From contig JAJZPX010000030.1 in assembly GCA_021811025.1 (NCBI GenBank), positions 1 to 12,389 on the forward strand: a stretch of DNA of 12,389 bases, written 5' to 3'. A program made the position numbers and the translations under genes. Positions 1 to 6,898 of this stretch are shown here, piece after piece (position 1 is the stretch's first letter; each line of letters begins with the position of its first letter). The stretch is from Actinomycetes bacterium. GTDB taxonomy: Bacteria; Actinomycetota; Coriobacteriia; Anaerosomatales; JAJZPX01. The notes beneath the pieces were generated by a model. The model had not been told where the DNA came from. It did no database searches and was given only the letters and a program-made list of their open reading frames with translations.

Positions 1-503
1 ATCAGATGCCGCTCGGTGTTGCCCGAGCCGGCGGGGACGACCGTGGCTCCGAGGCGCTCGAGACCGTAGTGCATGCCCCAGCCACCGGTGAACATGCCGT
101 ACAGGAACGCCATCTGCGCGCGATCGGTCGGGAGCACGCCCGCGAGCGCGGAGATGCGCGCGCACAGCTCGCTCCACGTGTTGATATCGCCGCGCGTGTA
201 GCCGACGACGATCGGCTTGCCCGTGGTGCCCGACGAGCTGTGCAGCCTCACGACCTGCTCCATCGGCACGGCGAACATGCCGAAGGGGTACGTGTCTCGC
301 AGCGCCGCCTTGTCCGTGAACGGCAGCAACCGGACGTCCTCGACGGACCGGACGTCCCTGGGCTTCACGCCGCGCGCGTCCATCTCCTCGCGATAGCGCG
401 GGACACGCTCGTACGCCCATTCGACCGTCGACCGGAGCCGGCGCGTCTGCAGCTGCCCCAGCCGCGCTCGGTCCATCTGCTCGTACTCGGGATTCCAGAT
501 CAT
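1..503 (-). CDS. paaK: Phenylacetate-CoA ligase (PaaK family), N-terminal part, cut by window edge
   Basis: AMP-forming aryl-CoA ligase that activates phenylacetate or a related arylacetate with ATP and CoA in the cytoplasm. Only the first 167 codons are inside the window; the typical family length is about 430 residues, so the AMP-binding core and C-terminal lid lie beyond base 1. The visible part starts MIWNPEYEQM, typical of the family. It carries the phosphate-binding signature SSSGTTGKP at residues 89-97 and the PaaK-type block YGMFTGGWGMHYG at 135-147, followed by ERLGATVVPAGSGNTER. The ATG (503-501) overlaps the livF stop codon as ATGA, so it is the last visible member of the liv operon and probably translationally coupled. 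Substrate is inferred from the family and from iorAB in the same array; other arylacetates such as indoleacetate are equally possible. Confidence 0.9.
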   Translation of the reverse strand, partial: MIWNPEYEQMDRARLGQLQTRRLRSTVEWAYERVPRYREEMDARGVKPRDVRSVEDVRLLPFTDKAALRDTYPFGMFAVPMEQVVRLHSSSGTTGKPIVVGYTRGDINTWSELCARISALAGVLPTDRAQMAFLYGMFTGGWGMHYGLERLGATVVPAGSGNTERHL

Positions 504-1225
504 CCGGCCGTGTCCCTTCCGTACCCTCCGCCGAGGTAGATCAGCCGCACGTCGTCGTTCGCGGCGAGCTCGGCGGCGCGACCGGAGAGCACCACGCGCC
601 CGGTGCGCATGACGTACCCGCGGTCCGCATGTCGCAGGGCGAGGCGCGCGTCCTGCTCCACCAACAGTATAGTCAGCCCCGCCGCGCGCAGCTCCTCGAG
701 CACGGCGAAGATGGACGCGATGACCTTCGGCGCGAGCCCGAGCGACGGCTCGTCGAGCAGCAGCAGCCGAGGGCGCGACATCAGCGCGCGGCCGATCGCG
801 AGCATCTGCTGCTCGCCGCCGGAGAGCGTGGCGGCGGGCTGCGACGCGCGCTCGGCCAGCACCGGGAACAGCGTGTGGACGCGCTCGAGGTCCTCGGCCG
901 TCGACGCCTTACCGCGCGAGTACGCGCCGAGCGCGAGGTTCTCGGCCACCGACATCGGGCCGAACAGCCGTCGCCCCTCGGGGACGAGCGCGACGCCGCG
1001 CCGGACGAGCTTCTCGGCCGGGGTGCCGGTGACGTCCGCCCCCTCGAGCGCCACGCGCCCCGCCGACGGCCGGAGCAGGCCGCCGAGCGTCTTCAGCAGC
1101 GTCGACTTGCCCGACCCGTTCGCGCCGATCACGGTGACGCACTCGCCCTCGCCGACGCTGAGCGAGACGTCCTCGAGGACCCGGACGTGCCCGTAGCCCG
1201 CGCAGAGGCCGGCGACCTCAAGCAT
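500..1225 (-). CDS. livF: Branched-chain amino acid ABC transporter ATPase LivF
   Basis: One of the two cytoplasmic ATPases that drive a HAAT/Liv-type amino acid importer. The 241-residue length is normal for LivF. Walker A is GANGSGKST at 34-42, the ABC signature LSGGEQQ at 134-140, Walker B LLLLDEP at 154-160, and the D-loop SLGLAP follows directly. The switch position reads VEQD (189-192), with the Gln that LivF proteins normally have in place of the H-loop His. This separates it from LivG next door. The ATG (1225) lies inside the last codons of livG, giving an 8-bp overlap, and a purine-rich GGAGAGGAG sits just upstream within livG. Its stop overlaps the paaK start. Assignment to LivF is secure; the transported substrate cannot be read from this subunit. 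Confidence 0.95.
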   Translation of the reverse strand: MLEVAGLCAGYGHVRVLEDVSLSVGEGECVTVIGANGSGKSTLLKTLGGLLRPSAGRVALEGADVTGTPAEKLVRRGVALVPEGRRLFGPMSVAENLALGAYSRGKASTAEDLERVHTLFPVLAERASQPAATLSGGEQQMLAIGRALMSRPRLLLLDEPSLGLAPKVIASIFAVLEELRAAGLTILLVEQDARLALRHADRGYVMRTGRVVLSGRAAELAANDDVRLIYLGGGYGRDTAG

Positions 1226-1988
1226 CGAGCTGCTCCTCTCCGAGGTACGCAGCGATGACGGCGGGGTCCTTCTGGATAAGCAGCGGCGGCCCCTCGGCTA
1301 TCTTCCGCCCCTCGTTGAGCACGACGATCTCGTCCGAGACGTCCATCACGAGCCCCATGTCGTGCTCGACGACCACCAGCGTGACGCCGCCGTCGCGCAG
1401 CTGCCGCAGCACGCGGGCGAGCTGCTCCGTCTCGGCGTTGTTGAGGCCGGCCGCGGGCTCGTCGAGCAGCAGCAGGCGCGGGCGAGACGCCAGCGCGCGG
1501 GCGACCTCGAGCAGCCGCCGCGTGCCGTGCGGCAGATCCGACGCGTGCACGTGCGCGACCTCCGCGAGGCCGACGAGCCGCAGCAGCCGCTGGGCCTCCT
1601 CGCGCGCGAGACGCTCCTCGCGTCCGGTGCCGGGAAGGCGCAACGCCGCCCGCGCCCATCCCGTGCGTGTCTGCGTGTGCGCGCCGGTCAACACGTTCTC
1701 CAGCGCCGTCATCTCCTCGAACAGCTGCGTGTTCTGGAACGTGCGCGCGAGTCCGAGGCGCACGACTCTGTGCGGCGGCATGCCGGCGAGGTCGCGCCCG
1801 TCGAAGACGACGGTCCCGGCGTTCGGCCTGTCGAACGCGGTCAGCAGGTTGAAGAGCGTGGACTTGCCCGCCCCGTTCGGCCCGATCAGCGCGAGGATGG
1901 TGCCCTCGAAGACCTCGAGGCTCACGTCGTCGACCGCGACGAGGCCGCCGAAGCGCCGGGTGAGACCGTGCGCGGAGAGAAGGCTCAT
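1218..1988 (-). CDS. livG: Branched-chain amino acid ABC transporter ATPase LivG
   Basis: Second cytoplasmic ATPase of the Liv importer, 256 residues, the usual LivG size. Walker A is GPNGAGKST (36-44). The LivG hallmark ARTFQNTQLFEEMTALENV runs from 81. Walker B is LLLLDEP (172-178) and the H-loop VEHDM (207-211). The ABC signature reads LPHGTRR (152-158), a departure from LSGGQ in line with the LPYGxQR form usual for LivG. The open frame extends to 2372, but that extension is low-complexity antisense-like sequence overlapping livM. The ATG at 1988 gives the canonical N-terminus MSLLSAHGLTRRFGG, has a strong upstream GGGGAGGGGAG, and overlaps the livM stop as ATGA. It pairs with LivF as the ATPase heterodimer. 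Confidence 0.95.
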   Translation of the reverse strand: MSLLSAHGLTRRFGGLVAVDDVSLEVFEGTILALIGPNGAGKSTLFNLLTAFDRPNAGTVVFDGRDLAGMPPHRVVRLGLARTFQNTQLFEEMTALENVLTGAHTQTRTGWARAALRLPGTGREERLAREEAQRLLRLVGLAEVAHVHASDLPHGTRRLLEVARALASRPRLLLLDEPAAGLNNAETEQLARVLRQLRDGGVTLVVVEHDMGLVMDVSDEIVVLNEGRKIAEGPPLLIQKDPAVIAAYLGEEQLDA

Positions 1989-2965
1989 CGCTCCCCTCCC
2001 CGCTCGCGCCGCAGCCTGCGGAGCGCCCCCGCGATCCCGCGCGGCATGAACAGCATGACGAGGATGAGCACGAGGCCGTAGATGTCCGCCTCCCAGCTCT
2101 GGAGCACCTCCACCGCCGACTTCGGAAGCCCGGGCACCACCGCGTCCAGGTACGGCAGCATGCCGAGGAGCACCGCGCCCAGCACGGCGCCGGGGAGCGA
2201 GCCCATCCCGCCGAGCGCGATCATCGCGACGAGCAGGATCGACAGCTCGAGCGTGAAGCTGCCGGGCGAGATGAAGCCGACGAGATGCGCGTACAGCGCT
2301 CCCCCCAGCCCCGCGAGCCCGGCAGCGGCGCTGAACGCGACCACCTTCGTCCGGCCGACGTCGATCCCGCACGCCTGCGCGCCGTTCTCCGAGCCGTGCA
2401 GCGCGCGCAGCGCCCGGCCGGGTCTCAGCGCGACCACGTTAGCGGCGACGACGTACGCGACGGCGGCAACGCCCCACACGAGCACGTAGTTGGCGCCCGG
2501 CGTGCGCGCCGCGAATGGGCCGAGCGCGGGGTACGGGATGCCGGAGAGGCCGTCCGTGCCGCCCGTGAGCCCCTTCAGCTCGGTGAACGCGACGAGCGCG
2601 ATCTCGCTGAAGCCGAGCGTGGCCATCGCGAGGTAGTGCCCTCGCAGCCGGCCGACCGGAAGCGCGAGCAGCGCGCCCGCCGCGGCCGACGCGGCAACAG
2701 CCGCAGCCACGCCGGCGACCCACGGCCATCCGTGCACCGCCACCAGCACGCCGCTCGTGTACGCCCCGATACCGAAGAACGCGGCCTGCCCGAGCGAGAT
2801 CTGGCCCGCGAACCCGAAGAGCAACGCGAGCCCGAGCACCACGACCACGTCGATGCCGACGTACGACAGCACCTTGAGCAGGTACCGGTCGTGCACGAAG
2901 AGCGGCAGGGCGAGCACGGCGGCCGCGACGGCTACGGCGGGCAGGGCTGTCCGCAGGCGCGACAC
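1985..2965 (-). CDS. livM: Branched-chain amino acid ABC transporter permease LivM
   Basis: Membrane permease of the Liv importer, 326 residues and strongly hydrophobic, with multiple membrane segments. Family blocks are clear: GFAGQISLGQAAFFGIGAYT (51-70), RLRGHYLAMATLGFSEI (107-122) and LTGGTDGLSGIP (133-144). Near the C-terminus is a cytoplasmic-loop region with ALGGMGSLPGAVLGA that contacts the ATPases, and the protein ends in a basic tail (RRLRRERGGER). The start is GTG at 2965, 3 bp after the livH TAG stop, with AGAAGG about 8 nt upstream. Its TGA overlaps the livG ATG. It is expected to pair with LivH as the permease heterodimer. Subunit identity is certain from the motifs; substrate is not. 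Confidence 0.95.
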   Translation of the reverse strand: MSRLRTALPAVAVAAAVLALPLFVHDRYLLKVLSYVGIDVVVVLGLALLFGFAGQISLGQAAFFGIGAYTSGVLVAVHGWPWVAGVAAAVAASAAAGALLALPVGRLRGHYLAMATLGFSEIALVAFTELKGLTGGTDGLSGIPYPALGPFAARTPGANYVLVWGVAAVAYVVAANVVALRPGRALRALHGSENGAQACGIDVGRTKVVAFSAAAGLAGLGGALYAHLVGFISPGSFTLELSILLVAMIALGGMGSLPGAVLGAVLLGMLPYLDAVVPGLPKSAVEVLQSWEADIYGLVLILVMLFMPRGIAGALRRLRRERGGER

Positions 2966-2968
2966 GCT

Positions 2969-3862
2969 CTAGACCTTCTCCCGCCTGGTCCGCCCCAGGA
3001 GCCCGGACGGCCGCAGGAATAGCACCAGGAGCAGCACCGCCAGCGCGATCGCATCCTTGTAAGTCGAGCTGATGAACGCGACCGACAGGCTCTCGAGCAG
3101 CCCGAGGACGATGCCTCCCACCACGGCGGCGACCGGGTTCCCGAGCCCGCCGAGGATCGCGGCCGCGAAGCCTTTCAGCCCTATCGCCGCGCCGACGTCG
3201 TACGCGGTCTGCGTGAGCGGCGTGACGACCAGCCCGGCGACCGCTCCCAGCACCGCCGCGAGTCCGAAGCTCACCGTCACGAGGAGCCGCGTGTCGATGC
3301 CCACCAGGCGCGCCGCCTCGCCGTCGACCGCGGTGGCCCGCATCGCTCGCCCGAGGCGGGTGCGCGTGTAGAGCACCCAAAGCGCGGCGACCGCGAGCGC
3401 GGCGATCCCCCACACCCACAGCGTCTGGCGGTCGATCGCCGCGCCGCCCACCATGATCGATCCGCCCTGGGAGAACGCCGGCAGCGCGAGCTCGTCCGAG
3501 CCGAACGCGTGCCGCGCCAGCGACCGCAGGAGCACGCTGCCGCCCACCGTCACGATGATGATCGTCATCGGGTCGCCGCCCACCCGAGGACGCACGGCGA
3601 GCAGCTCGAAGACGACTGCGGTGGCGGCCGTCGCCACGACCGCCGCGACCGCGGCCAGGCCCAGCGGCAGGCCGAGATGCGCGAACACGAACGTCGCGAA
3701 CATCCCGCCGAGCATGTAGAACTCGCCCTGCGCGAAGTTGATCACGTTCGTGGACGCGTACACGATGGTGAAGCCGAGGGCCACCAGCGCGTAGATCGCG
3801 CCGTTCTTCAGCCCCGCTACCCCGAACTGGAGGAGCTCCCAGCTCACTTCGCGAGAACCCAC
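2969..3862 (-). CDS. livH: Branched-chain amino acid ABC transporter permease LivH
   Basis: Membrane permease partner of LivM, 297 residues from the start used here. The N-terminal LivH block is unmistakable: LKNGAIYALVALGFTIVYAS (18-37), followed by TNVINFAQGEFYMLGG. A late segment, GFAAAILGGLGNPVAAVVGG, corresponds to the ATPase-coupling loop. Two GTG starts are possible. The one at 3862 has AGGA spaced 6 nt upstream but overlaps the end of livK1 by 19 bp. The one at 3847 would remove five residues and make a GTGA overlap with the livK1 stop, the junction style seen elsewhere in this operon, but has no visible ribosome-binding site. I used 3862; the shorter form is nearly as likely. Confidence 0.93.
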   Translation of the reverse strand: MGSREVSWELLQFGVAGLKNGAIYALVALGFTIVYASTNVINFAQGEFYMLGGMFATFVFAHLGLPLGLAAVAAVVATAATAVVFELLAVRPRVGGDPMTIIIVTVGGSVLLRSLARHAFGSDELALPAFSQGGSIMVGGAAIDRQTLWVWGIAALAVAALWVLYTRTRLGRAMRATAVDGEAARLVGIDTRLLVTVSFGLAAVLGAVAGLVVTPLTQTAYDVGAAIGLKGFAAAILGGLGNPVAAVVGGIVLGLLESLSVAFISSTYKDAIALAVLLLVLFLRPSGLLGRTRREKV

Positions 3863-5037
3863 TTCCCGTCCTGGACCCGGTACATCACGAGGTCGTTCTC
3901 CGTGAGGCCGTTGTGGTCGGCGGAGGAGAACGTGAAGGTGCCGTCCAGCCCGACGAACCCGGACGTCTTCTCGATCTCGTCGCGAAGCGCTTTCGGCGTC
4001 GCGTCGCCGGGGACGCGCTTGAGCGCCTCGGCGGTGATGTGGATCGCGTCGTACGCGTGAGCCGTGAAGATGTTCGGCACCTTGCCGTACTTCTGCTGGT
4101 AGCGCGCCGCGAAGTCCTCGGCTGTCTTCCGGTTGGGCGCGTCGCCGAACGACTCCGGCAGCAGCACCTTGCCGGTCCCGAACGTGAAGCCGTCAGCGGC
4201 CGCGCCGGCCCCCTGGACGAACTCCATTCGCGCCTGGCCGGAGCCGCCGTAGACCGGGATGGTGATCCCGAGCTGCGCGCGGTTCTTCAAGATCGTCGCA
4301 GCCTCGCTGCCGGCGGCCCAGAGCAGGATCGCGTCCGGCTTCGCGGACTTGATCTTCGTCAGCTGTGCCGTCATGTCCGTGTCCCCGGGGTTGAACGTCT
4401 CGTTCGCCACCGACGTCATGCCGAGCTGGGCCAGTTCCGGCTGGATGACCGCCAGTCCGTCCTTGCCGTAGCCGCTCGCGTCCGTGAGCAAGGCCACCTT
4501 CTTGACCCCCCTGCTCTGCATGTACTTCATCACGAAGGGAGCGACGAGCCGGTTCGGCCAGGGCATCTGGAAGATGTTCGGGTCGATCTTCGCCGTGATC
4601 GCGTTGCCGCCGGCTATCGAGAGCACCGGGGTGCCGGCTCGGTCGACTTCGCCCTGGATCGCCATCGTCTGCCCGGTCCCCGTGGCGCCGACGATCGCGA
4701 TGACGTTCTCCTGATCGATCAGCTTCGCCGCCGCCGCGGTGGCCTTGCCTGTGTCGGTCCCGTCGTCCTCGACCACTAGCTCGATAGGATGCCCGTTCAC
4801 GCCGCCGGCCGCGTTGATGGCGGCCACCTCCAGGTCGAGCGTCTCTTTCTCCGGGTTGCCGAGACCTGCGTACGGCCCGGTGAGGGAGAGCACCGCGCCT
4901 ATCTTGTACGGCGCCTTCGTCTGGCTGCCGCTGCCGCTCGCGGGAAGGCTCCCCCCGCCGCTGCCGCAGCCCGCCGGCAGCATCGCCAGCGCGAGCACGG
5001 CGGCGAGCACCGTCGCACGTCTCGTGAGTCTCGTCAT
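3844..5037 (-). CDS. livK: Liv-type periplasmic-binding lipoprotein (LivK1), amino acid or aryl-acid binding
   Basis: Extracytoplasmic solute-binding protein (type I periplasmic-binding fold, Peripla_BP_6 family) that feeds the LivHM permease; 397 residues. The signal is basic RLTRR, then a hydrophobic run, then LPAGC with Cys 24 as the likely lipidated residue. Pro at -3 is atypical for a lipobox. A Gly/Ser-rich linker leads into YKIGAVLSLTGPYAGLG (44-60). The C-terminus ends with the family block around FVGLDGTFTFSSADHNG (361-377). The frame opens at a GTG at 5061, but the ATG at 5037 is preferred: it is preceded by AGGAAGGGG and gives a compact signal peptide. It lies downstream of a closely related paralogue (LivK2) and directly upstream of livH. 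Ligand class is inferred from the family only; neighbours suggest aromatic amino acids or aryl acids. Confidence 0.92.
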   Translation of the reverse strand: MTRLTRRATVLAAVLALAMLPAGCGSGGGSLPASGSGSQTKAPYKIGAVLSLTGPYAGLGNPEKETLDLEVAAINAAGGVNGHPIELVVEDDGTDTGKATAAAAKLIDQENVIAIVGATGTGQTMAIQGEVDRAGTPVLSIAGGNAITAKIDPNIFQMPWPNRLVAPFVMKYMQSRGVKKVALLTDASGYGKDGLAVIQPELAQLGMTSVANETFNPGDTDMTAQLTKIKSAKPDAILLWAAGSEAATILKNRAQLGITIPVYGGSGQARMEFVQGAGAAADGFTFGTGKVLLPESFGDAPNRKTAEDFAARYQQKYGKVPNIFTAHAYDAIHITAEALKRVPGDATPKALRDEIEKTSGFVGLDGTFTFSSADHNGLTENDLVMYRVQDGKWVLAK

Positions 5038-5046
5038 CCCGCTCTT

Positions 5047-5055
5047 CCCCTTCCT
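5047..5055 (-). promoter_or_regulatory. Ribosome-binding site that fixes the livK1 start at 5037
   Basis: AGGAAGGGG on the minus strand, ending 9 nt before the ATG at 5037. The alternative GTG at 5061 lies upstream of this purine tract, which would then be coding, so the site argues for the shorter protein. Confidence 0.6.
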
Positions 5056-5064
5056 GAACACGGA

Positions 5065-5086
5065 ACGCCTGCCACCGACGCCTGCC
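5065..5086. repeat. Short tandem direct repeat in the livK2-livK1 gap
   Basis: The 9-bp unit ACGCCTGCC occurs at 5065-5073 and again at 5078-5086, a 13-bp period. An 8-bp palindrome GCCCGGGC overlaps the second copy (5084-5091). It lies just upstream of the livK1 ribosome-binding site, so a protein or RNA control site is conceivable. In GC-rich sequence a repeat this short may be chance. Confidence 0.3.
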
Positions 5087-5137
5087 CGGGCTTCCGGACG
5101 GAGCCGAATCCCGAGGAGGCACGGCCATTCCAGGTTC

Positions 5138-5172
5138 GGGCGGGCCGACCGTCGTCTGCGGCCGGCCCGCCC
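5138..5172 (-). promoter_or_regulatory. Intercistronic hairpin downstream of livK2
   Basis: A perfect 10-bp GC stem (GGGCGGGCCG at 5138-5147 against CGGCCCGCCC at 5163-5172) encloses 15 nt. After one mismatch the stem can extend by three to four further pairs. It begins 8 nt after the livK2 stop. On the transcript the downstream sequence is GAACCTGG with no U-tract, so it is not a standard intrinsic terminator. Its place between a binding-protein gene and the rest of the transporter fits an mRNA-stabilising or attenuating structure that raises binding-protein levels; that role is inferred. Confidence 0.55.
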
Positions 5173-5174
5173 TT

Positions 5175-5196
5175 GGGCGCTATTGCGCGAGCGCCC
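5175..5196 (-). promoter_or_regulatory. Second small hairpin overlapping the livK2 stop codon
   Basis: GGGCGCT (5175-5181) pairs with AGCGCCC (5190-5196) across an 8-nt loop that contains most of the TAG stop. It sits immediately before the larger hairpin in the transcript, so the livK2 3' end would carry two stacked stem-loops. Part of the sequence is constrained by coding for the terminal WALAQ, so conservation should be tested before giving it a role. Confidence 0.35.
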
Positions 5197-6460
5197 ACTT
5201 GCCGTTCTCGATCTTGTACATGACGAGGTCGTTCTCGGTCATGCCGTTGTGGTCAGTCGGCGAGAACGTGAAAGTCCCTCCGATCCCGACGAACCCGGAC
5301 GTCTTCTCGATCTCGTCCCTGAGCTGCTCGGGAGTGAATCCCTCCGGCAACCGCTTCATGGCCTCGACCGTGAGATACAGAGCGTCGTACGCGTGCCCCG
5401 CGAACGTGCTGGGCGCTGCCCCGTACTTCTTCGTGTAACGGTCGACGAAGTCCGTGGCGATCTTGTAAGCCTCGGTGTCCTTGCCGTACGCGTCGGGGAC
5501 GAGCACCTTGCCAGCGCCGAACACGAAGCCGTCGGCGGCGGTCCCAGCCCCCTGGATGAACTCGGCGCGGGCGTTGCCGTGCGTGCCGTAGATCGCCGCC
5601 GTGACGCCCAGCTGCCGCGCACCCTTCACCACGATGGCGGCTTCCTTGCCCGCGTTGACCAGCAGGATCGCGTCGGGGTTCGCCGACTTGATCTTGGTCA
5701 GCTGAGCGGTCATGTCGGTGTCACCCGGATTGAACGTCTCTTCCGCGACGACAGAGATGCCGTACTTGCCGAGGTTGGCCTTCGCGACCTCGACGCCGTC
5801 CTTGCCGAACGCGCTCGAGTCGGACAGTAGCGCGAGCTTCTTCACTCCCTTGGATTGCATGTACTTCAGCTCGAGAGGAAGCACGATCACGTTGCTCCAA
5901 GGCGTCTGGAAGACCCACTTGTCGAACTGCTTCGTGATCACGGTCGCGCCCGCCATCGACACCTGCGGCACCGACGCCTTGTCGATCTCGCCGCGCATGG
6001 CCATGGTCTGGCCGCTGCCCGTCGCTCCGAGAACGCCCAGGACCTTCTCCTCGTCGATGAGCTTGGCGGTATCGGAGACGGCCTTCTTGACGTCGGTGGC
6101 GTCGTCGAGCACGACCACCTCGAGCGGATGCCCGTTGATCCCGCCCGCGGCGTTGATCCGCTCGACCTCCATGTCGATCACGTTCTTCTCCGGCTGCCCG
6201 AGCCCCGCGTACGTCCCGGTCAACGAGACGACCGCGCCCAGCTTGTACGTGGACTTCTTCTCGCCGGAACCTCCGCTCGACGGCGTGCCCGGCGCCGTCG
6301 CGGCGGAGCAGCCCGCCATGAGAACGGCGACGAGCGAACACGCGATGATCGCTGCCGCTCGTCTTGTGGCATTGCCCTTCTTCGCGCGCGCGGCGGGAGG
6401 AGGAGCACCCGGCTTCCGCTCCCATACGACCCGTCCTTCGTGCCAGTCCAGTCCGTTCAT
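5180..6460 (-). CDS. livK: Liv-type periplasmic-binding lipoprotein (LivK2), paralogue of LivK1
   Basis: Solute-binding protein of the Peripla_BP_6/Liv family, 426 residues. The mature part starts with YKLGAVVSLTGTYAGLG (72-88) and ends with the block FVGIGGTFTFSPTDHNG. It aligns to LivK1 along its whole length with more than half of positions identical by eye, including an identical 20-residue block at 241-260 (213-232 in LivK1). The signal is unusual. The basic ATRR and hydrophobic run leading to LMAGC (Cys 51) are preceded by about 30 extra hydrophilic, Pro/Ala/Arg-rich residues, and no in-frame alternative start lies between. The ATG at 6460 has a strong ribosome-binding site 7 nt away, 15 bp after the ACT gene. 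Different ligand specificity from LivK1 is likely but cannot be read from sequence. Confidence 0.92.
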   Translation of the reverse strand: MNGLDWHEGRVVWERKPGAPPPAARAKKGNATRRAAAIIACSLVAVLMAGCSAATAPGTPSSGGSGEKKSTYKLGAVVSLTGTYAGLGQPEKNVIDMEVERINAAGGINGHPLEVVVLDDATDVKKAVSDTAKLIDEEKVLGVLGATGSGQTMAMRGEIDKASVPQVSMAGATVITKQFDKWVFQTPWSNVIVLPLELKYMQSKGVKKLALLSDSSAFGKDGVEVAKANLGKYGISVVAEETFNPGDTDMTAQLTKIKSANPDAILLVNAGKEAAIVVKGARQLGVTAAIYGTHGNARAEFIQGAGTAADGFVFGAGKVLVPDAYGKDTEAYKIATDFVDRYTKKYGAAPSTFAGHAYDALYLTVEAMKRLPEGFTPEQLRDEIEKTSGFVGIGGTFTFSPTDHNGMTENDLVMYKIENGKWALAQ

Positions 6461-6467
6461 CGAACAA

Positions 6468-6476
6468 CCCCTTCCC
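6468..6476 (-). promoter_or_regulatory. Ribosome-binding site of livK2, supports the long N-terminus
   Basis: GGGAAGGGG ends 7 nt before the ATG at 6460 and begins on the last base of the ACT gene's TAG stop. It is one of the best sites in the window and supports translation from 6460 despite the odd extension in front of the signal peptide. Confidence 0.6.
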
Positions 6477-6898
6477 TACGTCGCATACTTGGCGATGTCC
6501 TCCTGGGACATCAGCTTCACGGGCCTGCCCTCGAGCAGGCGCAGGGCCCGGTCTGCGTCGGACACGTTGAGGACGACGGCGGTGCCGACAAGCGAGTAGA
6601 CGTACTCGATGTTCACTCCCGCGTCGGATACCGCGAACAGCACCTTCCCGAGCGCCCCCGGCTCGTCCGGCAACTGAACGCAGATGACCTCGTCCTCCCT
6701 GACGGTGAAGCCCTCGTCCTTCAGCGCGGCGCGCGCGACGTCGGGCTTGTCCACCACTAGGCGCATGATGCCGTAGTCCGCGGTGTCGGAGACCGAGAAG
6801 CCCCGGATGTTCACGTCGGATCGCCCCAAGAGATCCGCGATCTCGCTCACCCGCCCAGGCTTGTTCTCGATGAACACCGCGAGCTGTCTCACCTTCAT
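6476..6898 (-). CDS. Tandem ACT-domain amino acid sensor protein
   Basis: Small cytoplasmic protein of 140 residues made almost entirely of two ACT domains. The first runs from about residue 3 to 66 with the ligand-loop motif ENKPGRVSEIADLL (11-24). The second runs from about 70 to 125 with LPDEPGALGKVLFAV (76-90). The Gly at 15 and 81 occupy the turn that usually contacts an amino acid ligand. There is no catalytic or DNA-binding domain, matching stand-alone double-ACT proteins often found beside iorAB and paaK in anaerobes. It starts as ATGA on the iorB stop, with AGGGGGAG upstream, and precedes livK2. A role in sensing aromatic or branched amino acids and modulating IorAB, PaaK or the transporter is inference from context. 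Confidence 0.88.
   Translation of the reverse strand: MKVRQLAVFIENKPGRVSEIADLLGRSDVNIRGFSVSDTADYGIMRLVVDKPDVARAALKDEGFTVREDEVICVQLPDEPGALGKVLFAVSDAGVNIEYVYSLVGTAVVLNVSDADRALRLLEGRPVKLMSQEDIAKYAT

Noticed and set aside
6..539. Plus-strand open frame of 177 codons
   Set aside because: Arg/His/Pro-rich low-complexity product lying antisense to the clear phenylacetate-CoA ligase and the end of livF; typical of GC-rich antisense frames.
1369..1390. Altered ABC signature of LivG as a defect
   Set aside because: LPxG-type signatures are normal for LivG, and Walker A, Walker B and H-loop are intact.
1989..2372. N-terminal extension of the livG frame
   Set aside because: Overlaps the conserved end of livM; LivG homologues begin at the MSLLSAHGL site with an excellent ribosome-binding site.
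5138..5172. Intrinsic terminator after livK2
   Set aside because: Strong stem but no T-run on the minus strand after it, and the transporter genes continue directly, so I call it an intercistronic hairpin instead.
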